A stretch of 19,837 nucleotides of DNA from UBA11373 sp035291545 (GTDB lineage: Bacteria > Actinomycetota > Acidimicrobiia > Spongiisociales > UBA11373). The notes beneath the pieces are model-generated. The model did no database searches. It saw nothing but the letters and a program-made list of their open reading frames with translations, and was not told the origin of the DNA. The DNA lies in assembly GCA_035291545.1 (NCBI GenBank), contig DATDRW010000066.1, forward strand, positions 1-19,837. Direction: 5' to 3'. How positions within the stretch are numbered: position 1 is the first letter of the stretch; the number at the start of each line of letters is the position of its first letter. Of this stretch, positions 7,491 through 14,509 are shown one piece after another. Position numbers and translations under genes: made by a program.

Positions 7491-7671
7491 GACCTGCCAT
7501 TGCTCCGTTCGGACCACGTGCGTCGGACGCATTCGTACTAGTCATCGGCCGCCCCGGCGCTCGCTGGTAGGGTCTTCCAGCCCTATTTTCACTCTCGACT
7601 CAACATTCCGGTTACGCGGGGAGGCATCCAGCGGGGAGGGGGTCAGGGGCCAGATGCCAGATGGGAATGGC

Positions 7672-7692
7672 TTCCCGCCTCCCGCTTCCCGC
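7672..7692. repeat. Tandem 7-bp repeat block E (TTCCCGC)
   Basis: Three heptads: TTCCCGC, CTCCCGC, TTCCCGC. Just upstream, around 7650-7665, two partial CAGATGC heptads are present. The block lies in the 510-base gap between the divergent TasA-like and lipoprotein genes. Confidence 0.6.
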
Positions 7693-7696
7693 AAGG

Positions 7697-7730
7697 GCCG
7701 CACGCCGGGAGGTGCCGCACGCCGGAAGGT
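7697..7730. repeat. Direct 17-bp duplication
   Basis: Two adjacent copies of GCCGCACGCCGGRAGGT differ at a single base (G at 7709, A at 7726). It is the only clear tandem repeat here whose period is not a multiple of seven. Confidence 0.75.
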
Positions 7731-7814
7731 GTGGCACGGGTGGCGGCTGGCGGGCAGCGACCCTCCCCGCGTCGGAGCGCCCACTACCCACCCATAGCGG
7801 TCTCCTCCACCACT

Positions 7815-7840
7815 TAAGGTATTTACGCTCTCGCCGATAG
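7815..7840 (+). promoter_or_regulatory. Sigma-28 (FliA/SigD/WhiG)-like promoter
   Basis: TAAG at 7815-7818 is followed after 14 bases by GCCGATAG at 7833-7840. The known FliA/SigD consensus is TAAA, 14-16 bases, GCCGATAA/T. The match is 3 of 4 and 7 of 8, with spacing in range. Transcription would begin near 7847, exactly where the structured RNA stem below begins. It could drive the downstream lipoprotein gene, an RNA, or both. Confidence 0.45.
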
Positions 7841-7846
7841 GAAGGA

Positions 7847-7959
7847 GGTTCGGACGTCGCACACCGTCCCGACTCCACAGGACGGGAGGGCACCCCTTCC
7901 ACCCGCCACCTCCGGCGGCGGTCCGAACCACGATCCCCCCGCGCAATCGGGGGGATCGT
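7847..7959 (+). ncRNA. Candidate structured RNA or structured leader
   Basis: GGTTCGGAC at 7847-7855 pairs perfectly with GTCCGAACC at 7921-7929, closing a junction. Inside are CCGTCC/GGACGG (7864-7869 with 7880-7885) and CCGCC/GGCGG (7903-7907 with 7914-7918). Immediately after the closing stem comes a strong GC-rich hairpin (7930-7959). The 5' end coincides with the start predicted from the promoter at 7815-7840. It matches no RNA family I know. It is either a free RNA of about 113 bases or the 5' leader of the lipoprotein gene, which starts 41 bases later. Helices of this length can arise by chance in GC-rich DNA, so this is a hypothesis. Confidence 0.35.
7930..7959 (+). terminator. Hairpin, terminator-like
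   Basis: ACGATCCCCCCG pairs perfectly over 12 bp with CGGGGGGATCGT around a 6-base loop CGCAAT. No U-tract follows, which is common in high-GC actinobacteria. It lies upstream of the lipoprotein ribosome binding site, so it could attenuate that gene. Confidence 0.55.
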
Positions 7960-8000
7960 CGCGTCCTACCCTGGCCGGCACCCGAGCAGGGAGACAGCCG

Positions 8001-8510
8001 ATGTCATCGCCCTTCACCCGGTCGATTGCGATTCTCGGTCTGGTGGTGATCCTGGTCGGCGCCTGCGGCGACGACGACGGCCGCGACGGGACAACGACCA
8101 CCACCGCCGCCACGACGACCAGCGCCGGCACAACCACCACGGGGACCCCCTCGCTCACCCTCACCGTGGAGGGGCTGAGCGGGTTCGAGGGCAGGACGGT
8201 CCTCGGGTCGCTGTTCCCCGCGCAAGGTGGTGGCAGCGGTGGTCCTCAGGGAACCGTGTGCCTTCAGGTCGACGCCGATCCCTGGACGGGGAGCGGGGTC
8301 TTCTCCACCTCCGATCCGAACAACCCTTGTGGCAAGGACTCGCCCTACGGTGAGGTGGTCGCAGAGGACGGCGACTACTCGTTGATCGTCGGGGTGTACA
8401 CGCCGGGCGAGACGACGCCGGCAGTGTGCGTCACCACGGCGGCGACGATCTCAGGCCCGAGCCAGATCACCGTGGCCGCCGCCGACCTGGTCCCCAACTG
8501 CACGGGGTAG
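8001..8510 (+). CDS. Secreted lipoprotein of unknown function, Thr-rich linker
   Basis: This 169-residue protein has a lipoprotein signal peptide with lipobox LVGAC and the lipidated cysteine at residue 22. Then comes CGDDDGRDG and a low-complexity linker of Thr/Ala/Gly (residues 31 to about 50), which would hold the domain away from the membrane. The rest (about residues 51-169) is a small beta-rich domain starting LTLTVEGLSGFEGRTVLGSLF, with four cysteines that may form disulfides. I do not recognise the domain. GGGAG at 7990-7994 precedes the ATG at a suitable distance. It is a single-gene unit ending at a strong bidirectional terminator. Confidence 0.8.
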   Translation: MSSPFTRSIAILGLVVILVGACGDDDGRDGTTTTTAATTTSAGTTTTGTPSLTLTVEGLSGFEGRTVLGSLFPAQGGGSGGPQGTVCLQVDADPWTGSGVFSTSDPNNPCGKDSPYGEVVAEDGDYSLIVGVYTPGETTPAVCVTTAATISGPSQITVAAADLVPNCTG

Positions 8511-8526
8511 CCCGGGTACTCGGTAC

Positions 8527-8559
8527 GTGAAGGGGGCGCCCGCTGCGCGCCCCCTTCAC
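8527..8559. terminator. Bidirectional terminator hairpin
   Basis: GTGAAGGGGGCGC pairs perfectly (13 bp) with GCGCCCCCTTCAC around a 7-base loop. It lies between the convergent lipoprotein and substrate-binding protein genes and can serve both. Confidence 0.85.
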
Positions 8560-8581
8560 TCTTGTGGGGTCACCTGTTCTT

Positions 8582-9688
8582 TTACTCGCCGCCGGGGTTG
8601 AGGGTCACCACGCGCGGGGTGTACCCGTTGCCCTCGGTGTCGAGACCGTCCGCCTTGAGGTCCGCCACAGCCGCCTCGGCGAGGTCGGTGCGGTAGGTCC
8701 CATCGGCGGGTGCCGCGGTGATGACACCCTGGCCGGTGGCCACCGTGACCGTCTGATCCCACAGCGTCGCATTCATCACGCCGATGCCGGCCGGGGACGG
8801 CCAGATCAGCTTGTTGATCTCGTTCAACTGCCACGCCTGGTGGCTGGCGCCGAGCGCCGGGCCGTTGTCGAGCACGATCTGCACGCACTCGTCGAAGTTG
8901 TCGCGGCAGAAGATCCAGCCGCGGAACGACGCCCGCAGGAACTTCTCGGCGATGTCGGCGTTGCCCTCCTCGGCGAGCCAGTCGGCATTGGCCCACACCG
9001 CGTCCTGGAGCATTGCCGTGCCGACTTCGTTGAAGTCGATCACGCTCAGGTCTGCGGGGGTGTACAACGAACCGGTGTCGGGGTTGGTCTGCTCGAGCAC
9101 CTGTGCGTACTCGTTGTAGGTCATCGCTTCGGCGGCATCCAGCTCACGGTTGAGCAGGAGCGACATGTCGAAAGGCTGCTGCACGAGGTCGCCGTCGACG
9201 GTGACCCCGAACATCTCGATTGCCGCCGTCAGCTCGAACTGGTTGCCGAATCCCCAGGTTCCGACCTTCTTGCCTTCCCAATCGGCCGGCTCTGTGATCC
9301 CCGAGTCGGCCCAGGACACCATGAGGGTCCCGGACCGCTGGAACACTTGACCGATGTTGACCAGGCCGGCGTCTTCCTCGTTAGAGACCAGCGCCTTCGG
9401 GACCCAGGCGAGCCCGAATTCGGCCTGACCCGATGCCACGACCTGCTGGGGCACGATGTCCACCGCACCCTCGAGGATCGTCACGTCGAGACCCTCTTCC
9501 GCGTAGAAGCCCTGGTCTACCGCCGCGAAGTACCCAGCGAACTGCGCCTGGGTCACCCACTGCAGCTGCAGCTTGATGGGAACGAGTTCCTCGGTGCCGG
9601 TGTCGTCGTCGCCACAGGCCGTCGCCACCAGGGCGAAGGCGGCCAAGAGCGTCACCAGCGCCGCAAATCTCCTCCTCCGAATATTCAC
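8582..9688 (-). CDS. ABC transporter substrate-binding lipoprotein, NMT1/THI5-like
   Basis: The 368-residue product has a lipoprotein signal (RRRRFAALVTLLAAFALVATAC), with the lipidated Cys at residue 25, and then an NMT1/THI5-like periplasmic-binding fold. The typical opening is IKLQLQWVTQAQFAGYFAAV followed by QGFYAEEGLDVTI. This family binds pyrimidines, thiamine precursors, sulfonates or taurine. With the dihydropyrimidinase set nearby, a pyrimidine ligand is the best inference. The start is GTG at 9688 with GGGAG about 7 bases upstream. The open frame continues far upstream but without coding character. It is the last gene of the ATPase-permease-SBP run, separated from the permease by 218 bases of repeats, so it may have its own promoter. 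Confidence 0.9.
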   Translation of the reverse strand: MNIRRRRFAALVTLLAAFALVATACGDDDTGTEELVPIKLQLQWVTQAQFAGYFAAVDQGFYAEEGLDVTILEGAVDIVPQQVVASGQAEFGLAWVPKALVSNEEDAGLVNIGQVFQRSGTLMVSWADSGITEPADWEGKKVGTWGFGNQFELTAAIEMFGVTVDGDLVQQPFDMSLLLNRELDAAEAMTYNEYAQVLEQTNPDTGSLYTPADLSVIDFNEVGTAMLQDAVWANADWLAEEGNADIAEKFLRASFRGWIFCRDNFDECVQIVLDNGPALGASHQAWQLNEINKLIWPSPAGIGVMNATLWDQTVTVATGQGVITAAPADGTYRTDLAEAAVADLKADGLDTEGNGYTPRVVTLNPGGE

Positions 9689-9755
9689 TTGTGCTCTCCC
9701 TCCGACGGGCCGGTGCGGCCCAGTCGAAGTGGCATCGTACGCGGCGGAAGGCGGG

Positions 9756-9907
9756 GATGCCGGACGCCGGATGCCAGATGCCGGATGCCGGAGAGCGGCT
9801 GGTGGGTAGCCGGTAAGGGGGAACGGGTAACGGGCAACGGGAAACGGGCAACGGGTGAGGAGTAACGGGCAACAGTGCCTTGTGCCTGGTGCCTGGTGCC
9901 TGGTGCC
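9756..9907. repeat. Three tandem 7-bp repeat blocks F1-F3
   Basis: Five heptads of GATGCCG type (9756-9790), five of AACGGGY type (9822-9856) and five of TGGTGCC type (9873-9907) lie between the permease and SBP genes. The TGGTGCC run again abuts the TAG stop of a permease, sharing base 9907, exactly as in block D. Nothing else is seen in the gap except a small GGGCCG/CGGCCC hairpin at 9707-9721 just ahead of the SBP gene. Confidence 0.9.
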
Positions 9908-10722
9908 TACGTTCCCGCCACGTTGCGGATCGAGGCATGCCACGGGATCACGGAGCGCTCCACGAGCACGATCGCCAGGTACATGACGATTCCGGAGAAG
10001 GACGCGACCATGATCGCGGCCCACGTCTCGGCAAAGTGGAACAGCGCCGCTTGCTGAGAGATGTACACCCCGAGCGTCGCACGCGACCCACCGAAGTACT
10101 CGCTGACCACTGCGGCGATCACGCTGAGTGTCGTCCCCACCTTGAAGGCCGAGAACACGAAGGGAAGGGCGTGCGGGATGCGCACCTTGACCAGCACCTC
10201 CCGGGGGGTTGCCCCGTACGAGTCCAACAACTCGAGCGACCCGGCGGACACCTCGCTCAACCCGCGCACCATGTTGATCATCACCGGGAAGAAGACGATG
10301 AGCGCCACCACTGTGGCCCCCGGCCACACGCTGGTGATCGGGAACCAGTTGTTCATGATCGGGGCAAGGGCGATGATCGGCGTCGAGTTCACCGCGATGG
10401 CGAACGGCATGACTCCGTCGCGGACGATCGGCCAGCGCGAAGTGAGCAAGGCAACCCCGATACCGCCCGCGGCGCCGAGGGCGAACCCGACCATCGCCTT
10501 GCGCATCGTGAGCCATCCGGCAGAGACCACCACCTCGAACTGGTCGACGAACACCGAGGCGATCCGGCTGGGTCGGGGAAGCAGGAACGTCCGTATGTGG
10601 AAGACGATCACGATCCCCTCCCAGAGGGCGATCCCTGCGATGAAGATGAGCACCGCCGGGAGGTAGCGCCGCAGGACCGTCCCGACAGGGGGGGCACGAC
10701 GGATCCCGGTGGCCGTGGTCAT
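9907..10722 (-). CDS. ABC transporter permease, SsuC/TauC (BPD_transp_1) type
   Basis: This 271-residue, roughly six-helix protein is the canonical length of the SsuC/TauC/ThiX subfamily. The first helix is LPAVLIFIAGIALWEGIVIV. The conserved TLLPRPSRI-like region reads FLLPRPSRIASVF. The cytoplasmic coupling loop is ELLDSYGATPREVLVKVRIP, with the helix LPFVFSAFKVGTTLSVIAAV following it. Its ATG overlaps the stop of the ATPase gene (ATGA at 10719-10722), so the two subunits are translationally coupled. It shares the same fold and coupling-loop pattern with the distant permease at 3971-4960, but the sequences are clearly diverged, so this is not a recent duplication. Confidence 0.93.
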   Translation of the reverse strand: MTTATGIRRAPPVGTVLRRYLPAVLIFIAGIALWEGIVIVFHIRTFLLPRPSRIASVFVDQFEVVVSAGWLTMRKAMVGFALGAAGGIGVALLTSRWPIVRDGVMPFAIAVNSTPIIALAPIMNNWFPITSVWPGATVVALIVFFPVMINMVRGLSEVSAGSLELLDSYGATPREVLVKVRIPHALPFVFSAFKVGTTLSVIAAVVSEYFGGSRATLGVYISQQAALFHFAETWAAIMVASFSGIVMYLAIVLVERSVIPWHASIRNVAGT

Positions 10723-11504
10723 GCCGGCTCGACCGAGCGGAGCGTCTCGCGTACCTCGGTGAGCTTTGCGTAGAAGCGGGGGTGCTCCCGGGTGTCGTCG
10801 TTGCGGGGCTGAGGCAGGTCGATTTCCACGATCCCGGCGATGCGACCGGGCCGGGGTGACATGACCACCACCCGTGAGGAGAGGAACACTGCCTCGGGGA
10901 TCGAATGGGTGACGAAGATCACGGTGGTGCCGGTCTGCGACCAGATTCGGAGCAGTTCGGCCTGCATCCGTTCCCGGGTCATCTCGTCGAGGGCGCCGAA
11001 CGGCTCATCCATGAGCAGGATCGACGGTTCGAACGAGAGCGCCCGGGCGATCGCCACCCGCTGCTGCATGCCGCCGGACAGCTGGAAGGGAAAGTACCGC
11101 TCGAATTCGGTGAGTTGCACCAGGTCCAGCATCGCCCGGGCCCGTCGCTCCCGGTCCTCTCGGGAGCGTCCCATGATCTCGAGGGGGAGCTCCACGTTCT
11201 TCAGCACCGATCGCCACTCGTAGAGCGTGGCCTGCTGGAAGACGATCCCGTAATCGCGGTCGCGCCGCGCCTGCGGCGCCTCCTTGCCGTTCACCGCGAC
11301 GGTCCCTGCGCTGGGCTGGACCAGATCGCCGATGATCCGTAGCAGTGTGCTCTTGCCGCAGCCTGAGGGCCCGAGGAGGGTGACGAACTCGCCGGGGGGA
11401 ATGGTGAGGTCTATGGCTCCGAGCGCCTCTACCCGATCCGGCGACCCGTCGTTGAAGACCTTCTCGACACCCCGGATCGTGACGGCGGCGGTGATCGTGG
11501 TCAT
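10719..11504 (-). CDS. ABC transporter ATPase (SsuB/TauB/ThiY type)
   Basis: The 261-residue protein carries every ATPase motif: Walker A GPSGCGKST (Lys51), a Q-loop in FQQATLYEWRSVLKN, signature LSGGMQQR, Walker B ILLMDEPFGALD and the H-loop VTHSIPEA. The C-terminal part (VVVMSPRPGRIAGIVEIDLP) is characteristic of the nitrate/sulfonate/pyrimidine importer branch. It energises the permease at 9907-10722, whose start overlaps its stop. It is the first gene of the run. No ribosome binding site precedes the ATG, and a TAACCT lies only about 8 bases upstream, so the message may be leaderless. Confidence 0.95.
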   Translation of the reverse strand: MTTITAAVTIRGVEKVFNDGSPDRVEALGAIDLTIPPGEFVTLLGPSGCGKSTLLRIIGDLVQPSAGTVAVNGKEAPQARRDRDYGIVFQQATLYEWRSVLKNVELPLEIMGRSREDRERRARAMLDLVQLTEFERYFPFQLSGGMQQRVAIARALSFEPSILLMDEPFGALDEMTRERMQAELLRIWSQTGTTVIFVTHSIPEAVFLSSRVVVMSPRPGRIAGIVEIDLPQPRNDDTREHPRFYAKLTEVRETLRSVEPA

Positions 11505-11509
11505 CGGCG

Positions 11510-11517
11510 CGCAGGTT
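11510..11517 (-). promoter_or_regulatory. Possible -10 for a leaderless ATPase message
   Basis: On the minus strand GGTAACCT sits 5-12 bases before the ATG. The TANNNT-like TAACCT would place the transcription start at or next to the ATG. A GTGACG about 16 bases further upstream, inside the heptad block, resembles a -35. Low confidence. Confidence 0.25.
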
Positions 11518-11597
11518 ACCCGTCACCCGTTGCCCGTCACCGGTTGCCCGTTACCGGTTGCCCGTTGCCCGTTGCCCGTTACCCGACGCCCGACGCC
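11518..11597. repeat. Tandem 7-bp repeat block G1 (GCCCGTT)
   Basis: Eleven heptads in register, variants GCCCGTT, ACCCGTC, ACCGGTT and GCCCGAC, lie directly upstream of the ATPase start. Variation is confined to a few positions of the unit. Confidence 0.92.
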
Positions 11598-11610
11598 ATC
11601 TGCCCTCTGT

Positions 11611-11645
11611 CTGGCATCTGGTGTCCGGCATCTGGTGTCCGGCAT
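11611..11645. repeat. Tandem 7-bp repeat block G2 (CTGGTGT/CCGGCAT)
   Basis: Five heptads: CTGGCAT, CTGGTGT, CCGGCAT, CTGGTGT, CCGGCAT. It is separated from block G3 by about 68 bases of non-repetitive sequence. Confidence 0.85.
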
Positions 11646-11713
11646 CCTCGGATGGCACACCGCCACCGACACCTACCATCAACTCCTCGCTGCAACCACC
11701 GGTTGAACTGGCC

Positions 11714-11825
11714 CCGGTATCCGGCATCTGGCATCCGGTATCCGGTATCCGGTATCTGGCATCCGGCATCCGGCATCCGGCATCCGGCCTCCGGTATCCG
11801 GCATCCGGCCTCCGGCCTCCGGCCG
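11714..11825. repeat. Tandem 7-bp repeat block G3 (CCGGCAT), 16 copies
   Basis: Sixteen heptads of the form CYGGYNT (CCGGTAT, CCGGCAT, CTGGCAT, CCGGCCT) run without interruption; the last is CCGGCCG. This is the longest array in the window, about 80 bases upstream of the ECF sigma factor gene. Its open frames are repeat artefacts. Confidence 0.95.
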
Positions 11826-11905
11826 AACATTCCCTCAGATTCCGCCTGGGAATTGCCGAAAAACCGGTAAACCTGTTCCCCTCCTCCAGCGAGTAACTCA
11901 CTGAG

Positions 11906-12472
11906 ATGACCGTTCAGCCCGTCAGGCGACGCCACATGGTCGAGAGCACGACGGAGGAGACCACGAACCTCCGCTCGGTTCGGGCCGTGCCCAATTTCGA
12001 GTCCTTCTACCGGGGCGAATATCGCGCCGTGGTGGGACTGGCGTATGCACTCTCCGGGAGCCGCCTCGCCGCCGAGGACATCGCTCAGGACGCCTTCCTC
12101 GCCGCCCACCGACAGTGGGACCGGGTTGGGTTCTATGAGCAGCCCGAGGCGTGGGTGCGGCGCGTGGTGGCCAACCTTGCGGTGTCGGCGTTCCGGACCA
12201 AGGTGCGCGAGGCAGGCGCCCTGGCGCGGCTCAAGCCGCGTGAGGAGTACCTGCCCCGCCTCCCGGTGGAGGACGCCGACTTCTGGAAGGCGGTGCGCAG
12301 CCTGCCCAAGCGTCAGGCCCAGGTGATCGCCCTCCACTACCTGGAGGATCGGCCCGTCGCCGAGATCGCCCGCGTCCTCGGGTGCGCCGCGAACACGGTG
12401 AAGGTCCATCTCCACAAGGGGCGAGATCGACTCGCCCGTCGGCTCGATGAGAGGTGGGAGGTCACGCCATGA
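11906..12472 (+). CDS. ECF RNA polymerase sigma factor (SigE-like family)
   Basis: This 188-residue protein has sigma region 2 at about residues 30-100 (FESFYRGEYRAVVGLAYALS, AAEDIAQDAFLAAHRQW, PEAWVRRVVANLAVS). Region 4 is at about residues 130-185: LPKRQAQVIALHYLEDRPVA and then the helix-turn-helix VLGCAANTVKVHLHKGRDRL. Regions 1 and 3 are absent, as in ECF factors. It would redirect RNA polymerase to a small regulon. Its stop overlaps the start of the membrane repeat protein (ATGA at 12469-12472), which suggests the partner controls its activity. ATG 11906 has only a weak ribosome binding site; ATG 11936 is an alternative. A GGGAAT at 11848-11853 resembles an ECF -35 and might reflect autoregulation, but no matching -10 is clear. 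Confidence 0.92.
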   Translation: MTVQPVRRRHMVESTTEETTNLRSVRAVPNFESFYRGEYRAVVGLAYALSGSRLAAEDIAQDAFLAAHRQWDRVGFYEQPEAWVRRVVANLAVSAFRTKVREAGALARLKPREEYLPRLPVEDADFWKAVRSLPKRQAQVIALHYLEDRPVAEIARVLGCAANTVKVHLHKGRDRLARRLDERWEVTP

Positions 12473-14340
12473 GTTTCGACACGCGCGCCCGTCATGCCGT
12501 CCGCAGTGTGCAGGACAGCGTCGTCCGGGTGTCCCCGGTGGGGATGCCGGCCGTGACCCGTCGTCACCGCGCCTCGCTGATCGCCGGCCTGGCCGGGGCC
12601 CTGGCCATCGCCTTCGCCTCGATTGCCCTCGCCTCGATGCTGCCCGACAGCGATCCGGGCGACACCGCCAACGTCAACCCCAACATCCCCGATCCCGAGA
12701 TCCCCGACGGTGAGCTGGTCGTCCTCCCCGAGGGGGGCGGCGGCGACGTCGAGGAAGGTATCCACCAAAAGAACGAGACCTCGGACAGCGCCGACCCGTA
12801 CACCCAGTTCTACGGCACCGCCGATCCCGGCACCGTCGTCGTGGCGTCCTCGCCCTACGGCACCGCCGACCTCGAGGTGGGCGAGTCGGGCGAGTTCAGC
12901 CTCAAACTGTTCTTCGAGGGCGCGCCGAGCGGCTTCACCTTTCCGGTGACGCTCACCGTCGGCGACGTCGAGTACCAGTTCGAATTCACCTGCCTGTGGG
13001 ACCCGGACAACATCGCCCTCACCGCCCACCAGGCCTACGGGTCGAGCGACTCGGCGACGCCCTATGAGAAGTTCTTCGGCACCGCGCCTCCGGGCACTGC
13101 CGTGCACGCCACCTCCGCCTACGGCTCCGCCGACACCGAAGCCAGCGAGCACGGCGAGTGGTACCTGAAGCTGTGGTTCGAGGGTCAGCCGGTTGGTGAG
13201 CCGTTCGACATCACGGTCACCGTCGGCGACGACACGTTCACGTTCTCGTTCGTTTGGCTCCAGGAGGAGGGCCTCACCGGCGAGATCAGCGTCGTCCAGG
13301 AGGGCACCTCGTCGAACAGCTCGAGCCCATACACGAGGTTCGTGGGCACCGCCCCCGCCGGTACCCACGTGCTCGCCACCAGCGCGTACGGATCGGCCGA
13401 CCTCGAGGTCGGGGAGTCGGGTGAGTTCAGCCTGAAGGTGTGGTTCACCAACGCACCCGCAGGCGTGAAGTTCCCGATCACCCTCAAGATCAACCACGAG
13501 TACTACGCCACCTACTACTTCAAGTCCTACTGGACGCCGGGACCCGTGGGGTTGACCCTGACCCAGTACAACACCGAGTCGTGGGATCCCGCCCCGTGGG
13601 TGAAGTTCTACGGCACGGCGGCTCCGGGAACCGTCCTGTTCGCCCAGAGCGAATACGGGTCGGCCGACATGGTGGTCGGGGAGTCGGGTGAGGTCTACTT
13701 CAAGCTGTACTTCTCGACCCTGCCGCCGGCCGGCGTGGAGTTCCCGGTGACGTTGAAGGTCAACGGCGACGTCTACGGCACCTACCCGTTCACCTCGTGG
13801 TCCGACGGATCGGTTGAGACGACGGTGAACCAGCACAACACCGAATCGGACACGCCCGAGCCGTACGTGAAGTTCTACGGCACGGCGCCGATCGGCACGG
13901 AGATCCAGATCATCAGCCCCTACGGCTCGACGACCTGGAACACCGAGTCGGTCGAGTGGCTGAACAAGCTGTGGTTCGCGCCGCTGCCGCCGGCAGGTGA
14001 GACCTTCGAGGTGACCGTCAAGGTGAACGGCGAGGTGTGGGGCACCTACTCCTTCACCTCCTGGTACGCGGCGCCGGTGGTGGACATCACCGCCCACAAC
14101 ACGTTCGGGACGAGCAACCTGGACCCGCCGTACGACGTGTACTACGGGACGGCCCCGGCCGGCACCGGCGTGACGATCACCAGCCCGTACTCGGAGCCGG
14201 CGTCGACCACGGCGAACGGCGACGGGGGGTGGGAGAAGCAAGTGTTCTTCTCCGGGGCTCCGCTCAACGAGGCCTTTACGGTGACGGTCACCGTGGGCGA
14301 CCAGACCTTCTACTTCGGGATGGTGGTCACCACCGGCTGA
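12469..14340 (+). CDS. Membrane-anchored protein with six extracytoplasmic beta repeats; candidate anti-sigma/sensor
   Basis: The 623-residue protein has a short cytoplasmic N-terminus (residues 1-36, starting MSFDTRARHAVRSVQD), one membrane helix (37-58), an acidic Pro-rich stalk (60-95) and six tandem repeats of 84-91 residues. These begin at about residues 96, 180, 268, 359, 448 and 536. Each repeat has FYGTAxPGT, then (A/P)YGSAD, GESGEFxLKLWF and TLTVGD or TLKVNG, as expected for an Ig-like beta sandwich. It is co-translated with the sigma factor, and GGAGG at 12457-12461 supports ATG 12469. Anti-sigma factors are commonly encoded this way, with an N-terminal sigma-binding part and an outer sensor. 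No HxxxCxxC zinc motif is present. Sigma binding is inferred; the topology and repeats are read directly. A structural surface protein is the alternative. Confidence 0.82.
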   Translation: MSFDTRARHAVRSVQDSVVRVSPVGMPAVTRRHRASLIAGLAGALAIAFASIALASMLPDSDPGDTANVNPNIPDPEIPDGELVVLPEGGGGDVEEGIHQKNETSDSADPYTQFYGTADPGTVVVASSPYGTADLEVGESGEFSLKLFFEGAPSGFTFPVTLTVGDVEYQFEFTCLWDPDNIALTAHQAYGSSDSATPYEKFFGTAPPGTAVHATSAYGSADTEASEHGEWYLKLWFEGQPVGEPFDITVTVGDDTFTFSFVWLQEEGLTGEISVVQEGTSSNSSSPYTRFVGTAPAGTHVLATSAYGSADLEVGESGEFSLKVWFTNAPAGVKFPITLKINHEYYATYYFKSYWTPGPVGLTLTQYNTESWDPAPWVKFYGTAAPGTVLFAQSEYGSADMVVGESGEVYFKLYFSTLPPAGVEFPVTLKVNGDVYGTYPFTSWSDGSVETTVNQHNTESDTPEPYVKFYGTAPIGTEIQIISPYGSTTWNTESVEWLNKLWFAPLPPAGETFEVTVKVNGEVWGTYSFTSWYAAPVVDITAHNTFGTSNLDPPYDVYYGTAPAGTGVTITSPYSEPASTTANGDGGWEKQVFFSGAPLNEAFTVTVTVGDQTFYFGMVVTTG

Positions 14341-14372
14341 GTCCTCCGCAGCCGGAACACCGGGATCTCTCC

Positions 14373-14400
14373 AACCCCGGGGGCGCCGGCCCCCGGGGTT
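14373..14400 (+). terminator. Terminator hairpin of the sigma factor operon
   Basis: AACCCCGGGGGC pairs perfectly (12 bp) with GCCCCCGGGGTT around loop GCCG, 32 bases after the stop. No U-tract follows. Confidence 0.75.
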
Positions 14401-14414
14401 CCCGGCGTCTCACT

Positions 14415-14505
14415 CTCCTCCTTCAAGGAGGAGTACCCGGCTCCGCAGGAGCCGGGGGAGGAGGGTCTCCACACCCGACGCGACCCGTGCTCACGGTGGA
14501 GACCC
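14415..14505. repeat. Nested palindromic element, copy 1
   Basis: CTCCTCCTT/AAGGAGGAG (14415-14433) is followed by CCGGCTCC-GCA-GGAGCCGG within a 40-bp module at 14431-14470 that recurs identically at 18097-18136. A further 10-bp stem, GGGTCTCCAC (14463-14472) with GTGGAGACCC (14496-14505), may terminate the converging CDF gene. Confidence 0.8.
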
Positions 14506-14509
14506 CTGC

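Noticed and set aside
7542..7946. Minus-strand 134-codon open frame in the 7.5-8.0 kb gap
   Set aside because: It crosses the repeats and the structured element; Gly/Pro/Arg-rich, with no ribosome binding site or domain.
8582..10516. 644-residue fusion protein ending in the substrate-binding protein
   Set aside because: The upstream 276 codons are antisense-frame sequence over the permease and repeats. The GTG at 9688 has a ribosome binding site and opens a proper lipoprotein signal.
11714..11825. CRISPR array
   Set aside because: Direct 7-bp tandem units with no spacers, and no cas genes nearby.
11551..11901. Open frames across the CCGGCAT array
   Set aside because: Their protein repeats (RMPDAG-like) are a mechanical product of 7-bp repeats read in triplets; no start signal or independent evidence.
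12469..12576. Zinc anti-sigma (ZAS) domain in the sigma factor partner
   Set aside because: No HxxxCxxC motif and no cysteine in the cytoplasmic tail.
12337..14241. 634-codon minus-strand open frame opposite the repeat protein
   Set aside because: The plus strand has a ribosome binding site, signal/membrane helix and protein-level repeats. The antisense frame is Arg/Gly/Val-rich with no recognisable domain.
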